DNA from: Daucus carota subsp. sativus
Taxonomy: Eukaryota > Streptophyta > Magnoliopsida > Apiales > Apiaceae
Assembly: GCF_001625215.2 (NCBI RefSeq)
Contig: NC_030385.2
Span: 39,085,598-39,149,597 of the forward strand
Direction: 5' to 3'
Length of the DNA: 64,000 nt
Numbering within the stretch: the first letter of the stretch is position 1; each line of letters starts with the position of its first letter. The position numbers and the translations under genes were made by a program. Shown in pieces: positions 49,345 through 61,944 of the stretch. Below the pieces are notes generated by a model. That model saw only the letters and a list, made by a program, of their open reading frames with translations, was not told where the DNA came from and made no database searches.

Positions 49345-51161
49345 GGTTTACTCCTTTTGCTGGGTGAGTTGTAGGATTTAGTACTCAACTTATTGGAGGA
49401 GTTCAGCAATCTTACCACAGAATGCTCTTAATGAGATATATACGGTAGCCACTAAGAATCTAGTTGATAGATTCAGCAGAGTGGAGAAAGGAAGTGCCCC
49501 TTGCAAATTCTATTTGATAACTTAGGCTTATATGCCTTACAAATTAGTATCTGTTCTAATACTTTTCGGGTGAGCCAGAGTCGAACCCGGGTCTCCGGGG
49601 ACAACAGAGGATAAACCCACCACTTGGGACATTTAAATACCCTTGATGCATTTAAATATCCTTGATGCATGATTATGATTTCCAACCTTTATTATATGTG
49701 TGTATTTTGGGTTAATCTTATTTTGTTTATTGTACGGGTATTTTTCATGAAGTCGTTGGAAGTTGAAAGTTAGAATTATCCTGAAAGGCCGGAAGGCCCG
49801 AAGATGATATTTGCCCATACAATGCTGTCGTACACTTGGACTGGTGTGGATAATAAAGAATCCGACCCACTACCTTGATCTAGAAGACAAGAAAAGTTGT
49901 CATATAAAATTAGCATGGGCAAGATATATACCTAAGGAAATTTACTTATTTATATACTCTGATCAAATATTTTAGTCAAAATAAACAGGCTTGAAATTGG
50001 TGATCAAATTATTACAGCAACTGGTTCACTTCACTAAATTATTACTTACTCGGTCCCACCCAAATTTTATAGAATATTTTTACATTGATGGACTTGAAAT
50101 ATATTTTAAGGATTTTAAAAATATGTACCCATTTTTTATAGAATTTTTTACATTGGTGAACTTGAAATATATTTTAAGGATTCTAAAAAATATGTGTGCT
50201 GAACTATCAATCTCAAACATGCACAATTCGGTGGAATTGAGGAGTACAATGATGATTCAAATAATTATTTTTTTTTGTTTTCTATAACAAATCAATTAGA
50301 CCAGGAAAAGGAAAAAAAATATGAGGGGCTACGGTCTTATAGTAAAATTATAACTCAAATTTTCTCGTATGAAATATTTCAAGAACTCGAGGCTGATGTC
50401 AGTGAGAAAAGTAAGAGATAATTTCCTGGGGGTGCTTGATAAAACTTGCTTTTTTAGTTTCAGTAATATGCATACAAATACTTTTTGTAATAACATCTAA
50501 TTACGATATATAAGAATTTTATTTATTTATGATTTTAATTTTCCAAAATTTTTCTATATAAATTTCATATAAATATCTGCAATATACGATCCTTTTTTAA
50601 ATTAGTATCGAAAATCAATTGTAGCTAAATTTTGTATGAATATAAAACTGATCCAAACTAATTTAAACCGATCTCAAATAAATAGAATTAGATCACGAAT
50701 TTTTTTCTTAGCAAGATTGGATCAAAATTTTCGAACCAACTTAACTAAATGGAATTGAAATTGCTAAATCAGTCTAACCAAACCCATATAAAACATTTCA
50801 GTATTAGTCGAAGAAATTGGAGTAGTGTATAAAAAATAAATTTCCAAGAAATTGGGGTGACAAGAAAAAGACAAAAGCAGGGGCATAATGAGTTTGCCAA
50901 AAATACTCGGGAAATGAATCGTAGTGTGTGCATCTTTCTCTTTTAAAGCTATCACTTTTTCATCCTCCCTATGTGAATCCCAGTTCTTTCTCTTCTGGGT
51001 TTTGGCTGTTAGAAGAGAAAGAATATTTTTATTATTATTCTATTCTACACACACAACAACGTTCACACGCCATCTTAATTCTATTATTACATATACACAT
51101 ACACATTAGTGTCTGAAAATTACTTGGGACGAGGAGGAGGAGGAGGAAGACAAAGAAAGGC
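49345..51161. other. Intergenic between HAD gene and RLCK gene
   Basis: Contains the HAD 3' UTR, a SINE-like stretch (49555-49630), a doubled segment of about 75 bp near 50050-50200 (GACTTGAAATATATTTTAAGGATT), and the 5' UTR of the RLCK gene. No gene seen. Confidence 0.5.
49555..49630 (-). mobile_element. SINE- or tRNA-derived fragment
   Basis: On the minus strand GGTTCGACTC (49578-49587) is a good pol III B box, preceded by GGAGACCCGG and, about 35 nt upstream, a weak A-box-like TGGTGGGTTTA. The pattern is that of a plant SINE head. No tail or duplication was defined. Confidence 0.4.
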
Positions 51162-54100
51162 ATGAATTGTTTTCCATGGGCCAAAGATTCTGCCAAAAAA
51201 TCTAAGAACAATAAGATGAAATACAAGTCCCTGGATCAAGATCAGCCTAAATCACTATTAGGTATCTTTTTAATCTCTTTTTTTTATGGGTTTTTTCATG
51301 CACTTGTGTTTTTATAGAATTAAGTGTTTTTATGTGCCTGGTCTTTAATTTCTTTACGTGGGCCTTTCTTGAATTTCTTAATGATTTTGCATCCTCTGGA
51401 ATATTTTTAATTTTGTTGTTTTGATCAACTTTTATTGTTTATGTGTAGATGGGCAGGGGCAATTCATACTGTAGCCATGTTTCTTGTGTTTTTATTTGAT
51501 TTCTAGTAATGTGTAGCAGATGGGTCTTCAGGACATACAGATTTTAGATTGTTAGAATCAGCACAAATGGAGATTTGGAGTAGTTGTGCAATTCACTTTT
51601 GTCGGTGTTGTTTAAAATCTTTATTTGTAGAGGGAAAAATTAAGTTTTTCTAGTGTTTATGTAAAGCCGGGTTCTTTCTGGATTAGGTCAGGGGTAGAGG
51701 TAAGGTGTGTGTACTAATACCATCGTGCTCTACTGCTCTTCGAGCTGGATACATTAGTAAAGGCAAATATTAAGTCTTTTTTGATAGTATTAATATAAAG
51801 CCGTTGAACAGCCTATGAATGTTATTAGGTCATATTACCCTCCTGACATCCTTCTCTTTGAGCGTATGCTTTGTTTCGGATTTATTGCTTCTGTAATATC
51901 CTTAATTCAAACCTTTGTGTTAAAACATCATTTAGTGACATTAGACTACCTTATATTTTTGACATTATTCAACCAATGTTTTGACAAAGATTTTTTTGTT
52001 ATTTTTTATTTTCATTGTTAATTCTGTGTGCCACTAAATCATTAGTGGCTTTTAATGTATTATTGTGGTTTTGTTTAAGTCAACTCCATTAAAATCATGC
52101 TGATATGGTGGAATAAATGTAGATGATTTGAGTCTGGATCTCTCTGTGCGTTATGTGTCTAGTTTTCTTTTTTCTTTTTCCAAATGCTTTACTCAATGTA
52201 GTCTACTTTTTTACTTTTTGGCTCAGATGCATTGAAAGTTGCTCCGGTTAAGAATGATGCGAAAGAAGATACACAGAAAGTTGCCCCAGCTAAGATTGAT
52301 ATGAAAGAAGATGCCAAGGATGCTGAACAATCTGCAGTTACTAATGATTTGGAGGTTGTTGAAGGGGTGGGTGGCGATCATAAAGAGAAGGGGAAGTCAA
52401 GGTCATTCAAATTAAGTGAATTGATTGATGCCACTGATGATTTCAATATGGAAAATTATCTTGGCGAAGGTGGATTTGGCAAAGTTTTTAAAGGAAAGTT
52501 AAAGGATACTGGCGAGGTCTGTAGAAAGCAAATTGTTTTTCTTGTGTTCTCAACGTGCATATGATCCTTTTCTTTTTTGTTTTCAACAAGATCTGTCCAG
52601 GGCAGCTTTTGAATCTTATTTAAAATTGAAGATTTGATTATAGATATGCGTTTTGATGCTTTTATTTATTATATAATTTGCTGGACAGCTTGTAGCTATC
52701 AAACAACTGGACTCTGATGGCACGCAAGGTGTTAGGGAATTCGTTATTGAAATGATGACTTTAAGTTTAGTCGATCATCCGAATCTTGTAAAACTAGTTG
52801 GATATTCTGTCGAGGGAGGCCAGAAGTTGTTGGTGTATGAGTACATGTCATTGGGTTCTCTGGAGAAGTATTTGTACGGTAATATTACATTTCTATGACC
52901 TTTGTCTTCCTTTACCTCTCCTGTAAGCATGAAATCGGATGTGTAGTTATGTTACCACCTTTTTGCATACTATAACACAAGTATAAATATATAATTCTTC
53001 CTTTGTTATTACATGCTGTCTTGTATATATTAGCCATCTTAATATTGTCTTGCTGCGTAGGCCATAAACGTAAAACACTTGATTGGAATACTAGAATGAA
53101 GATTGCAGCTGGTGCAGCAAGAGGATTAGAATATCTGCATGATAAGTTGAATCCCCCGATAATATACCGTGATTTAAAATCCTCTAACCTTCTGCTTGGG
53201 GAGGATTTTCATCCCAAGCTATCGGATTTCGGCTTAGCCAAAGTGGGACCTACCGGAACTAATACCCATGTGTCAACCAGAGTGATGGGAACAGAAGGTT
53301 ATTGTGCACCAGAATATGCAATGACTGGCCAGCTGACTTTTAAGTCGGACATTTACAGCTTTGGGGTTTTTCTTTTGGAGATCCTTACAGGAAGGAAAGC
53401 CATAGATTCCAAAAGACCCTCCAAGGAACAAAATCTGGTTGATTGGGTAAGACATCTTCTTTCACTATTTAACAAACCATATTTTAATATATTTATATAG
53501 GTAACTCATACACTATTAAGTTTTCATACTGAATTATAAGTAATGTGTTGTACAAGTAAAAATTAGGCTAGCTCCTCCTTGTTGCTAGGGAGTGCTAAAG
53601 CACTTGCCTGATTGCACAAGAAAATTATTTGAATAAATTTTGTTTGTTTAGCAGTAATTTTGTCGTGCCTTGTAAAAGGAGTAATCTGTAAAGAAAATAT
53701 TCCTTTTGTGTTAGGTTAGTCTGATTATAATCGGAGCAGAATGGTGGGAGATCTAAACTAATGCTATCCCCATTTGTACATAAACCATCATCTCTCTCAT
53801 TTATTAAACTAACTAAACGTTCAAATCCTTCAAATCTGGACCTTGATTGAGTGTTCTGTGGTATCTCGTACTCGCTCAAATTACCTATCACTGCTCTTCC
53901 ATTGGTAACTTTCTTCGTATACACCACCATTCTATTCTAATCAACTGGAAGCTACCAAGGTTGTGTCAACTTGGAAGGGTTGGATTGGTGGGAGATTGTA
54001 GTGAGATTTAGTCAAGAAAATAAGGTTCAAGAGAAGGATTTAGGGGCAAGCATCATCATAATACTAGAAGGATGGAGGTGAACACAAGCTTCCAGTATAC

Positions 54101-54743
54101 CGACTCAATTTGTAAAATATTTGGCAGAGCAAGCAGGTACTAGATCGTCAAGCAGACATGGCCCGGTGCTTGTAGCATTGTGGTGACGACTATTATAATA
54201 ACAGGCTGAGCACATTACTTTGGTGTTTAAGCACATCAGAGATCCTAAATAGCCACATTCAAGATTGCATTCTATATTGCAAAACTATTGTAGCATTTTA
54301 CCTGTCATATAATAATGATTTAATAATACATCAACCACAACACTAACATTTTTTACTCATTACTTTTATGTGATTGGATTTTAATGTTAAAGCGGTTACA
54401 TCCTAATAATAGCTGAAGTAGTTTTGGTTTCAATACTAAAATTGATTACGGATGACCATTGAGCTGATTAAATGAAATCATTGTATTGTGTTTACAGGCT
54501 CGTCCTCTTTTAAGAGACAGGAAGAACATATATCATATGGTTGATCCTGAACTCCGAGGCCAGTATCCACCAAAACAGTTATATAAAGCTTTTGCAACTG
54601 CCCTAATCTGTGTCCAGGAGCAACCTTCCACCCGGCCTCGTGTGTCCGAAGTAGCTAAAGCTTTAGATCACATTGTGTCTCAACTATATACACCACAAAG
54701 TCCTCCTGCTCAGACCACTCCGGAAATCCCTGTCATCTCATAG
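51162..54743 (+). CDS. Receptor-like cytoplasmic kinase, RLCK VII (PBS1-like)
   Basis: Five exons: 51162-51261, 52227-52516, 52689-52878, 53061-53446, 54498-54743; 403 aa, phases consistent. The N-terminus [18 protein letters not shown] lacks Gly2 for myristoylation but Cys3 could be palmitoylated; the basic stretch fits membrane association. Residues about 35-90 are an acidic/Lys-rich linker with two VAP.K repeats. The kinase domain has GEGGFGKV, Lys135 in [13 protein letters not shown] (Asp231), DFGLAK and [11 protein letters not shown], then [13 protein letters not shown]1/PBL kinases relay signals from pattern receptors at the plasma membrane. MGTEGY replaces the usual MGTYGY. The C-terminal tail is short and Pro-rich. 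Confidence 0.93.
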
Positions 54744-55344
54744 CTTCCGTGGGAAAATTCAGTGTCCTTGTATATTCAAAACTGTTCCAGAGGTGTTTGT
54801 ATCCTAGCGTAAGCCTGATTATCAAGTTTTGTATCAGAGTCATGATGACAGGTTCTCAGTTTTGGAAACATTATCTTGATAGGCAGAACGTATCCCTCAA
54901 ATTCTTTTTTGCAATGTAAGCTGCAGGAACTATAGCAACTGGAATTGCCTCCGACTCTGAAAATTGAATAACCCGTAGTCGGCTTCTTTTAAGAGAAGAT
55001 CATTCAGTTCTGTTCTGTTGGTTCTTGGAATAATTTTTTTTGTATCAGATCTCTAGCGTCCGCAATTTTAACCAAAGAACGTCTGAACTCAATCGCTTGC
55101 TACTTCAGCTTCTGTTTTTATCTGTGATATTAGCCTCAAGTAACCTAAACTTATTATGTAAAGCAGTATCCATTTTATACAAAATCTACAACGATGAGAG
55201 TTAACACTCGGCGAAGCGTAAAGGATGGCTCTGCACACACTCTTTAAAAGCGTTATATTCAAGAGGGAAATTATGACTATATTTGATTGATATACATATC
55301 TGAATTTTAGCATAATATTAAAAAAAAAAAAAAGTATATTATAC
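54744..55344. other. 3' flank of the RLCK gene, no gene
   Basis: Presumed 3' UTR, then spacer. No supported feature before the MITE at 55348. Confidence 0.45.
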
Positions 55345-55347
55345 TTA

Positions 55348-55601
55348 GGGCCTGTTTGTTTACCAGAAGCAAAAGCTACTTCTGACTTCTGCTTTTTTTG
55401 ACCCGTTTGTGTAAAGAAACATAAGCACTTTTAAGAAGCTGAGATTCCTAACTTCTCTCTCACAGCTTCTCCTTCTTTTCCAAACATTTTATTCACTTAT
55501 TTACTTCTCACTTCTGCTCCACTTCTCTAGTTTAAGTAAGAAGTCACTTTATTTTTTTTTGACAAAGAAGTCACTTTATTTAAGTTTGCCCAAATGACCC
55601 C
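55348..55601. mobile_element. Tourist/Harbinger-like MITE
   Basis: Starts GGGCCTGTTTGTTTACC and ends TTTGCCCAAATGACCCC, imperfect inverted repeats, with TTA on both sides (55345-55347 and 55602-55604). The interior resembles one half of the foldback element at 30541 (GTAAGAAGTCACTT...). 254 bp. Confidence 0.75.
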
Positions 55602-55784
55602 TTAATCTGCAAAAGAAAGGGAAAAAGAAATTATACTAAATTCAAATCAATCACGTGACTGTCACGTGCAATATATACACACCCCACACTAGTAATATAT
55701 ACTCTGATTTGCGCGCCTAAAACCGTTGGAAAGAATCCAACTCCAAACCGCCTATAGTAACAAACCAGAGAGGAAACGCACACA

Positions 55785-55914
<130 letters not shown>

Positions 55915-55923
55915 TGCAAGTCA

Positions 55924-58021
55924 ATGCAGCGGCTGAGTACTACATCACGAGTTCCGAAGGACCATCACTCAATTGATCTAGAGAAGCAGGGGGAAGAGGA
56001 GGAAGTTATGGAAAAGCCGCCGCGCTGGTTCTCTTCGCGCTGCAAATCATCTTCTTACAAAACGTCGCCGGCGTCGCTCAAGCTGATTCATATCCTTCCG
56101 CTCATTGTCTTGCTCTGTCTCTTCATCCTCTGGTACTTCTCCTATCCAGGTAAATACATTCATCATTCTCAATTTCTTATATATGTATATTTGTTTGTTA
56201 ATTTTACTGCTAATATGAGGAAGTTGCTTGATTATGTAATTCCATGTAGTTCCTAACCGTAACATTCGAGAATTGAAATTGAGATCGCTTCAATTGAGAT
56301 ATCAGTTGATGAGTAGTAAGATCTCTCTTTATTGCATATATTGTGTCGACATATAGGTATAACGTATGTTTGTGCTACTATGTTAGGTCTTCTGCTAATT
56401 TGGAAATTTTGATTGATTTTGTGATTTTAGAATTGAATCTACTGAAAAAGTTGATGAGTGCTAAAATCCGTAAGATCTCTGTTTGCCGCATATAGACGTC
56501 CGAGTTTTTTTTATTTTTTTTTATTTTGCTTCTTTCGCTGATTTTATAGAGTTGCTTGATTATGATATGAGAATTGATTTAAGGTTGTTTTGATTGAAGT
56601 ATTTATTTTCGAATTCTGTGTTTATGTACCTTGAGCTTTGTTTGGACTTTTGTATATGGACTTGTGGCTTGTAATAAACTATGATTCAGTGCATAACATG
56701 CGGATGAGTATTCATTTCTTTAGCCTTGTGTCCGTTTGCATATGTAGTCTATAAAATTTTACATTCTGAACAACAAGAATTTTTAAGTTGTTGGTTTGCG
56801 ATTGTGATTCTTGGATGTTTTTGTAATATATGTTTTCTTCCTAAATCATTCGCCTTGTAAATACGCAGCTGTTGAAATTGTCATAAATAGTGCAGCAACT
56901 TCTTGACCTTGTCGTGAGTAAGTATCTTAAATACAATTTAAGAAGACTACATGTGCCTCAAAATCTCATCTAGGCTTATATCGTATAATGAGAAACAATA
57001 GCTGTTTGTGGCTCTTAAAATGTTTAAGTCTTAAATTGTTGCATAATGAAGTTGTGTGAGTGTGTTCACTTTAGTGTGATGTGCCCTTTATGCGTAGAGG
57101 GATGTCCATGTTCTATGAACATCATTCTATATATGTTTTAATGTTTATGTTCATGCTTTATGTTTCCAGTTTGTAATTTCTGCTTGCTATTTGTATTCTA
57201 GAATTTAATAGTTCTAATTACTGCAATCACAGGAATCTATAGCCAGACTTGCTCAAGTATTTAAATTTTGAATCTTATTGCCATCTTCGTGGATCATCTA
57301 TTTATATACACAAATTTAGAACTATTTAAATACCACAGGGGACCTAAAAGATAGTATATATAAATATTCCCCAAAAGATTTTTTGTTGAGAAACGTGCCA
57401 ATGGAAACATTGATCTCCATATACTCATAGTTATGAAAAACTGAGAATCTGATGTTAGGAAAGATGTATACTTGCTCAAACATGTAGGAAACCCTGTAAT
57501 TTGTACTTGTGCACATTAATTTATTCTTCCACTGTTTGTCTTTCATGAATTGTTTTTAAAATAATTTCCAGTTTCCATTTACTGTTTCTTTTTTTTTGTG
57601 CTTGTAGTTCTTTCATCCCCGTTTAGCTATATACATGCAAGTAAGCAATATGTGAATTGGATGACGCCTTACAGTTCTGATTGTTGAAAACTCAAGTTCA
57701 TATCAGTTATATTTGATTTTGCTTCACTCTTCTGATAGTTTTTTGGTTTTAAGCATCATGGTAGAATATTTGCAGATCATTTCTTTCTCTATCTTGCTCC
57801 CTCTCTATCATAACTTAAATGTTCATGTCAAAATAGTGAACCTGGAAATCAAAGATGGGAGGCTAACAAGGATTAAACCCGTTGTCATGTCACGTTCTTT
57901 GAATGAGTCTCGTGTTGATCTGACCATCTTGGCAAAAGCTGCTTCACCAAATGTCTCAGTTTCAGATATGCTGATAGCTTATACTGCAACTGCCCCACAG
58001 CCAAGAATCGGAACAGACTAA
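55924..58021 (+). CDS. Small single-pass membrane protein, unknown function
   Basis: Two exons: 55924-56149 and 57837-58021, 136 aa, separated by a 1.7-kb intron. The first exon gives a polar, charged N-terminus ([16 protein letters not shown]) and a hydrophobic helix at about residues 52-74 ([19 protein letters not shown]). The second gives [20 protein letters not shown], a likely glycosylated NES and a short tail. There is no cleavable signal peptide, so a type II or signal-anchor orientation is likely. I do not recognise the family. The second exon's acceptor (AAAATAG/TG) is less pyrimidine-rich than most, which lowers confidence in that junction. The gene converges on the glycosyltransferase gene 302 bp away. 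Confidence 0.75.
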
Positions 58022-58323
58022 ATTGCTGGAACAGCATCCTTCCGCTACATTACAGAAGTTTAGATGAAATTACACTACTCTCAGCCTCAGACAAGGTATA
58101 TGTAAAAATATCTCAATTGTGCTGTAGTTTCTGGGGAAAAAACAAGTGATTTCTGAGTATAAAGTTACATACATACAAAGTTTGTATTACATTGGTACAA
58201 ATGTATACACAATAGTGGCCGTTCTGCCTTTTGTAAAGTCCTAACTTCTTAAAAATCAAATCATCTGTAGCTTGGTTTACTCTGTACATGATCTTTGCAA
58301 TGATTTCACCTTTCCTGTTACAG

Positions 58324-60091
58324 CTATAATTCGCTAATTTCCCCTTGTCTGCATTTGCCAACCCATATGTACATGCTTGAGTTTTTACCAGATGGCATAA
58401 CCCTACAACAATCCCTCCTTGGTGACTGTAACACAGATTAATTTCTTTAATTAGGTTTGTCATAGTACGATGAAAGTTGATGAATGAAAAGATTCTGTTA
58501 CATAGAAACTAAATCTCTTTGAATGCATCAGAAAAGTGAAATACTGGTAGGTGCTGTACCTTTTGCCAACGATCATTATCCGGCTTTTTCATGACGATGA
58601 CATCATCAATTTCTTCAGGTGAGTCCATTTGCCATCTACAATTAGGGTAGCTATCTTTATTAAGAGAATGGAATGCAACGATTTGTCTCCTTTTCTCATC
58701 ATATCTCATAGAAGTCATGTAATAAACATAGGGCTTCTGGCAGGGTTGCCTTGCGAACGGCCTAGTATTAAATGCATAGGCAGTGTAATCAGCCTTCTTG
58801 TACCAATTGAGGAACGTTCTTGTTGGCATTTCTAGCTCTCTGGGCGATAGTACTCCTCTTATGATCTGAACAACGTATCCCCATGAAACTGAGATAGACC
58901 ATTCACGGTTCCTGTCGTAGCAGATGGACTGCTGTGCTATACTGGCACTATCATACTTGGCAGCTTCAAATAGGTGATGAATTGCCTGCACTCTTGTCAT
59001 TTTTGGATATACTGGATCCAATACATCGAGGTGGTGTAGCGAAACCAGAGGAGTTACAGGATGAGCTCCCAAAAGTCCTAATAGATTCCCATACACGTCA
59101 TACTGCAGAGAACATTAGTTAAATTTCTCTTTTAAGATACACAACTGGAATATTGTACAATTCAAGATATATTACATTGATTCACCTGATGAAATCCATG
59201 TTCCCTAGTGAGTGGCACACCTAGTTCTGCCATGCAAGCCTGCATTCTATCATCACTTCCATACAGTCCCGGATATCGTTGAATGCATCGATCGTGAATC
59301 CTCTCCAACTCCTTTGCCAATGGATAGCTTAGCGCAAATCCACCTCCACCAAATGCCATTGCATAGGAGAAAACTATGTTCTGAACATGACTCTCTGATA
59401 TACACCCGATGTAGTAAAGCTCATTATGGTCATACTTAGACAATACTCTTACCACATTCTCAACCATAAACACGGTGTCATCATCTCCCATGACAAACCA
59501 TCTAATATCTTTCATTCCCAGCCTCAATGTCTCAGAAACTACCCTTGCAATCCTCAATGCTGATCGGTCACCCTGCGTGTTGGTGTACTTAAACTGCGAA
59601 GTGTCACCAGAAATCCTTATTTCCGGCAACCCTTCATTCCTGTCCGTGCTTACATTCTTATCCAACCAAACAACCCCTCTAGTTTCCCCTGGCCTCCACC
59701 ATTGTTTGATGTACTCTTTCCTATTCTCCCAAAAAAACTCTGATGCAGCAATTCCAAAAGCAATGTGTTTGATCTTGGTATCAAATCGTTGAATAGATGG
59801 TGGTGGTGGTGGTGGTGGTGGTGTTGTTGTTTGAGGAAGCATAAGGCTAGTACTATTATGATCCTCATCTGGAGACGTCGTGAGCGACGAATTGCTCAAA
59901 TGTTCAACTGTTTGAAGAGCTTCTCTGGGGTTAAGAAGTTCAGAAGGTAAAGAACAGTTGGCTTTATCATTGTACAGAGCGACATTGGATGAATAAAGAA
60001 GATAAAGGATTAGGACGCTAATAAAGAACCAAGTGATGGGGTTTCGGAGAGCGCTCACAAAAGGCGGCAGGCGATGGTGAGGAGAGGGCAT
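58324..60091 (-). CDS. Fringe-like beta-glycosyltransferase (DUF604 family)
   Basis: Three exons in minus order: 60091-59186, 59102-58560, 58425-58324; 516 aa, phases consistent. The N-terminus has a short cytosolic stretch, then a membrane anchor at about residues 19-34 (TWFFISVLILYLLYSS), a Golgi type II layout. A stem follows with polyproline at 91-98 (GGT microsatellite in the DNA). The catalytic part has IRWFVMGDDDTVF (DDD at 203-205), then YYIGCISESH, GGGGFALSYPLA and YPGLYGSDDR. The third exon ends SPRRDCCRV...GKCRQGEISEL, typical of DUF604. The family is plant-specific and related to GT31 Fringe; acceptor and sugar are not known. Confidence 0.93.
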
Positions 60092-61944
60092 AATGCTGCT
60101 TGATTTTTATTACACAAGTATAATTTTGGTAAAAAGGTAAGTTTCATTAGCATGGTTGCAAGAAGATCAGAGCTCCAACAACACTGAGTGCAGGGAAGGA
60201 GGAATGTGTGATGGAGAGAAATGGTTGGACTGAGTGATGTTCGGATCATTAGATCAGACAAGAGGTTCATTTTTGTTATGTATTCACGACAATTAAGGCT
60301 CGTCTTATCTTGCATTCCTATGTCACGAGGTGAGGTGATTAGAGTAGCAGATTTTGTTGGATGCATGTTATGTTTTGTAATACTACAAGCATATGCATGC
60401 ATGCACTACATGTGGCAAAAAAGGATTTTTTAAATTTTATTATGGCCATGTTTGGAAGTTAGAGGTTTGAAGCAAAATTAGAGGTTTGGCTTGAGTTAGA
60501 GGTTTGACCACTAGAATCCGCTAATACAAGTGTTTGGTAGTCAGCGGATTGAAATATAGGTTTGGACCCAAAAAGCTAATTTTGAAAAAGCTACTTTGAG
60601 GAGTTTTTTGGGTTAGAGGTTTTAGTTTGTGTCAGAAAAAGCTAATCAGCCAGCTATTAACCAAACAGTTTTACGAGAAACATCTAATTCAATCCGCTAG
60701 TCAAAACATCTATTTCAATCCGCTAGTCAAAACATCTAATTCAATCCGCTAACAGCTAACCGCTAACAGCTAATCCCCAAACAGGGCCTATATATGTGAA
60801 TATATAGTATAATTACAGTGAATATACACAAAAATATTGGAGTATCAGTCATATGTCATAATATTTTAGTTTAATCATAACTAATATCTTTGATTATTCA
60901 AATTTATATATAATTTATCATTTATAAGTAGTCTTAAACTACTTACGATTTGTTGGTGCAATTTGTAGTAATACTTATGCTTATAAACTCAACTAAAGTC
61001 GGCACACTCCTCGATGGGGCTGAGGTGTTACATGTATGTCTTCAAATTATATGGGATATAAAATCCACACTTTTTTCCAACTGATTATAATCTTAGAGTA
61101 TATCCATTGTTTGTGCTAAAATAGATGGAGATTACCATAATTTAGTATCAAAAGTGATTCTTGGTGTTAAAATAGTATCATGTCTCTAATAATTGATTTC
61201 AAATATTATTTTAATTTTAAACAATTTTTAAATACACCCTACTTTTAAATATAAATTTACACACGCATGTCGCTAATGATCCTAAAACTCGAATTTATTC
61301 TATACTAATGATTCCTATTTATTATCTTGTTAACTTTTGATGCATGTTATGATGCCAAATACTATTACATATGTTGATAGTTGATCTTTTTTCGTAATTG
61401 TCAAATAAATGATTTGATGAATCTGTTTAGATTATCCTGATCTAAGAAACAAGATAAGACATGTTTCAAGATTCATGATTTTGTAGAAGTTGTCAAATCA
61501 ACTTTTCATATGATTGTATATAAATTTGAATATTTGTGGAGTGGATATATGCAAATTTACTGGCTATTAAATTTGCATCATCAAACCTGATTTATTCTCC
61601 AATTCTATCCGTCCAGTTCTATGTTACTTCATTAGGATGTATCATCATAATCAAAGTGATTGTATATTTCCTCAGCATATCCATATATGATGATTTTTGC
61701 TTTGTGTCCACCTTAAAATTATTAGATCTAGTCTTTTTATAAAATTGCTCTTGCTTTATAATACAACTAGACAACAATGATGGTTGGTAAACAAAATATT
61801 TTAATTAATCATACAAAATTAAGCTAAACTATTACTTGAATATTCAAAAGTATGTTGTGTGTTTACAAATATTATCTAAAAAAACTATCAAATTGAAGGT
61901 GAAAAGGATTGTTAGATCTATGTGTTAGACGTTGTCTTTGTGAT
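60092..61944. other. Intergenic: glycosyltransferase promoter, MITE, RBOH 3' flank
   Basis: Upstream region of the DUF604 gene, the MITE at 60444-60788, a stretch near 61100-61170 similar to the MITE interior at 19840 (AAAGTGATTCTTGGTG), and AT-rich sequence. No gene supported; the frame at 61536-61742 has no motif. Confidence 0.5.
60444..60788. mobile_element. MITE with GGCC(A/C)TGTTTGG termini
   Basis: Starts GGCCATGTTTGGAAGTTAG and ends CTAATCCCCAAACAGGGCC. TAT lies on both sides (60441-60443 and 60789-60791). Inside, AATCCGCTAGTCAAAACATC is tandemly repeated near 60690-60740. A Harbinger-like MITE is most likely; the 3-bp target supports this but is not the usual TTA. Confidence 0.68.

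Noticed and set aside
58113-58463. 116-codon minus-strand frame
   Set aside because: It overlaps the last DUF604 exon (58324-58425) in another frame; only the spliced frame carries the family's C-terminal motif.
59650-59950. Frames with poly-His and poly-Trp runs
   Set aside because: They are the other readings of the GGT repeat that encodes polyproline in the DUF604 glycosyltransferase.
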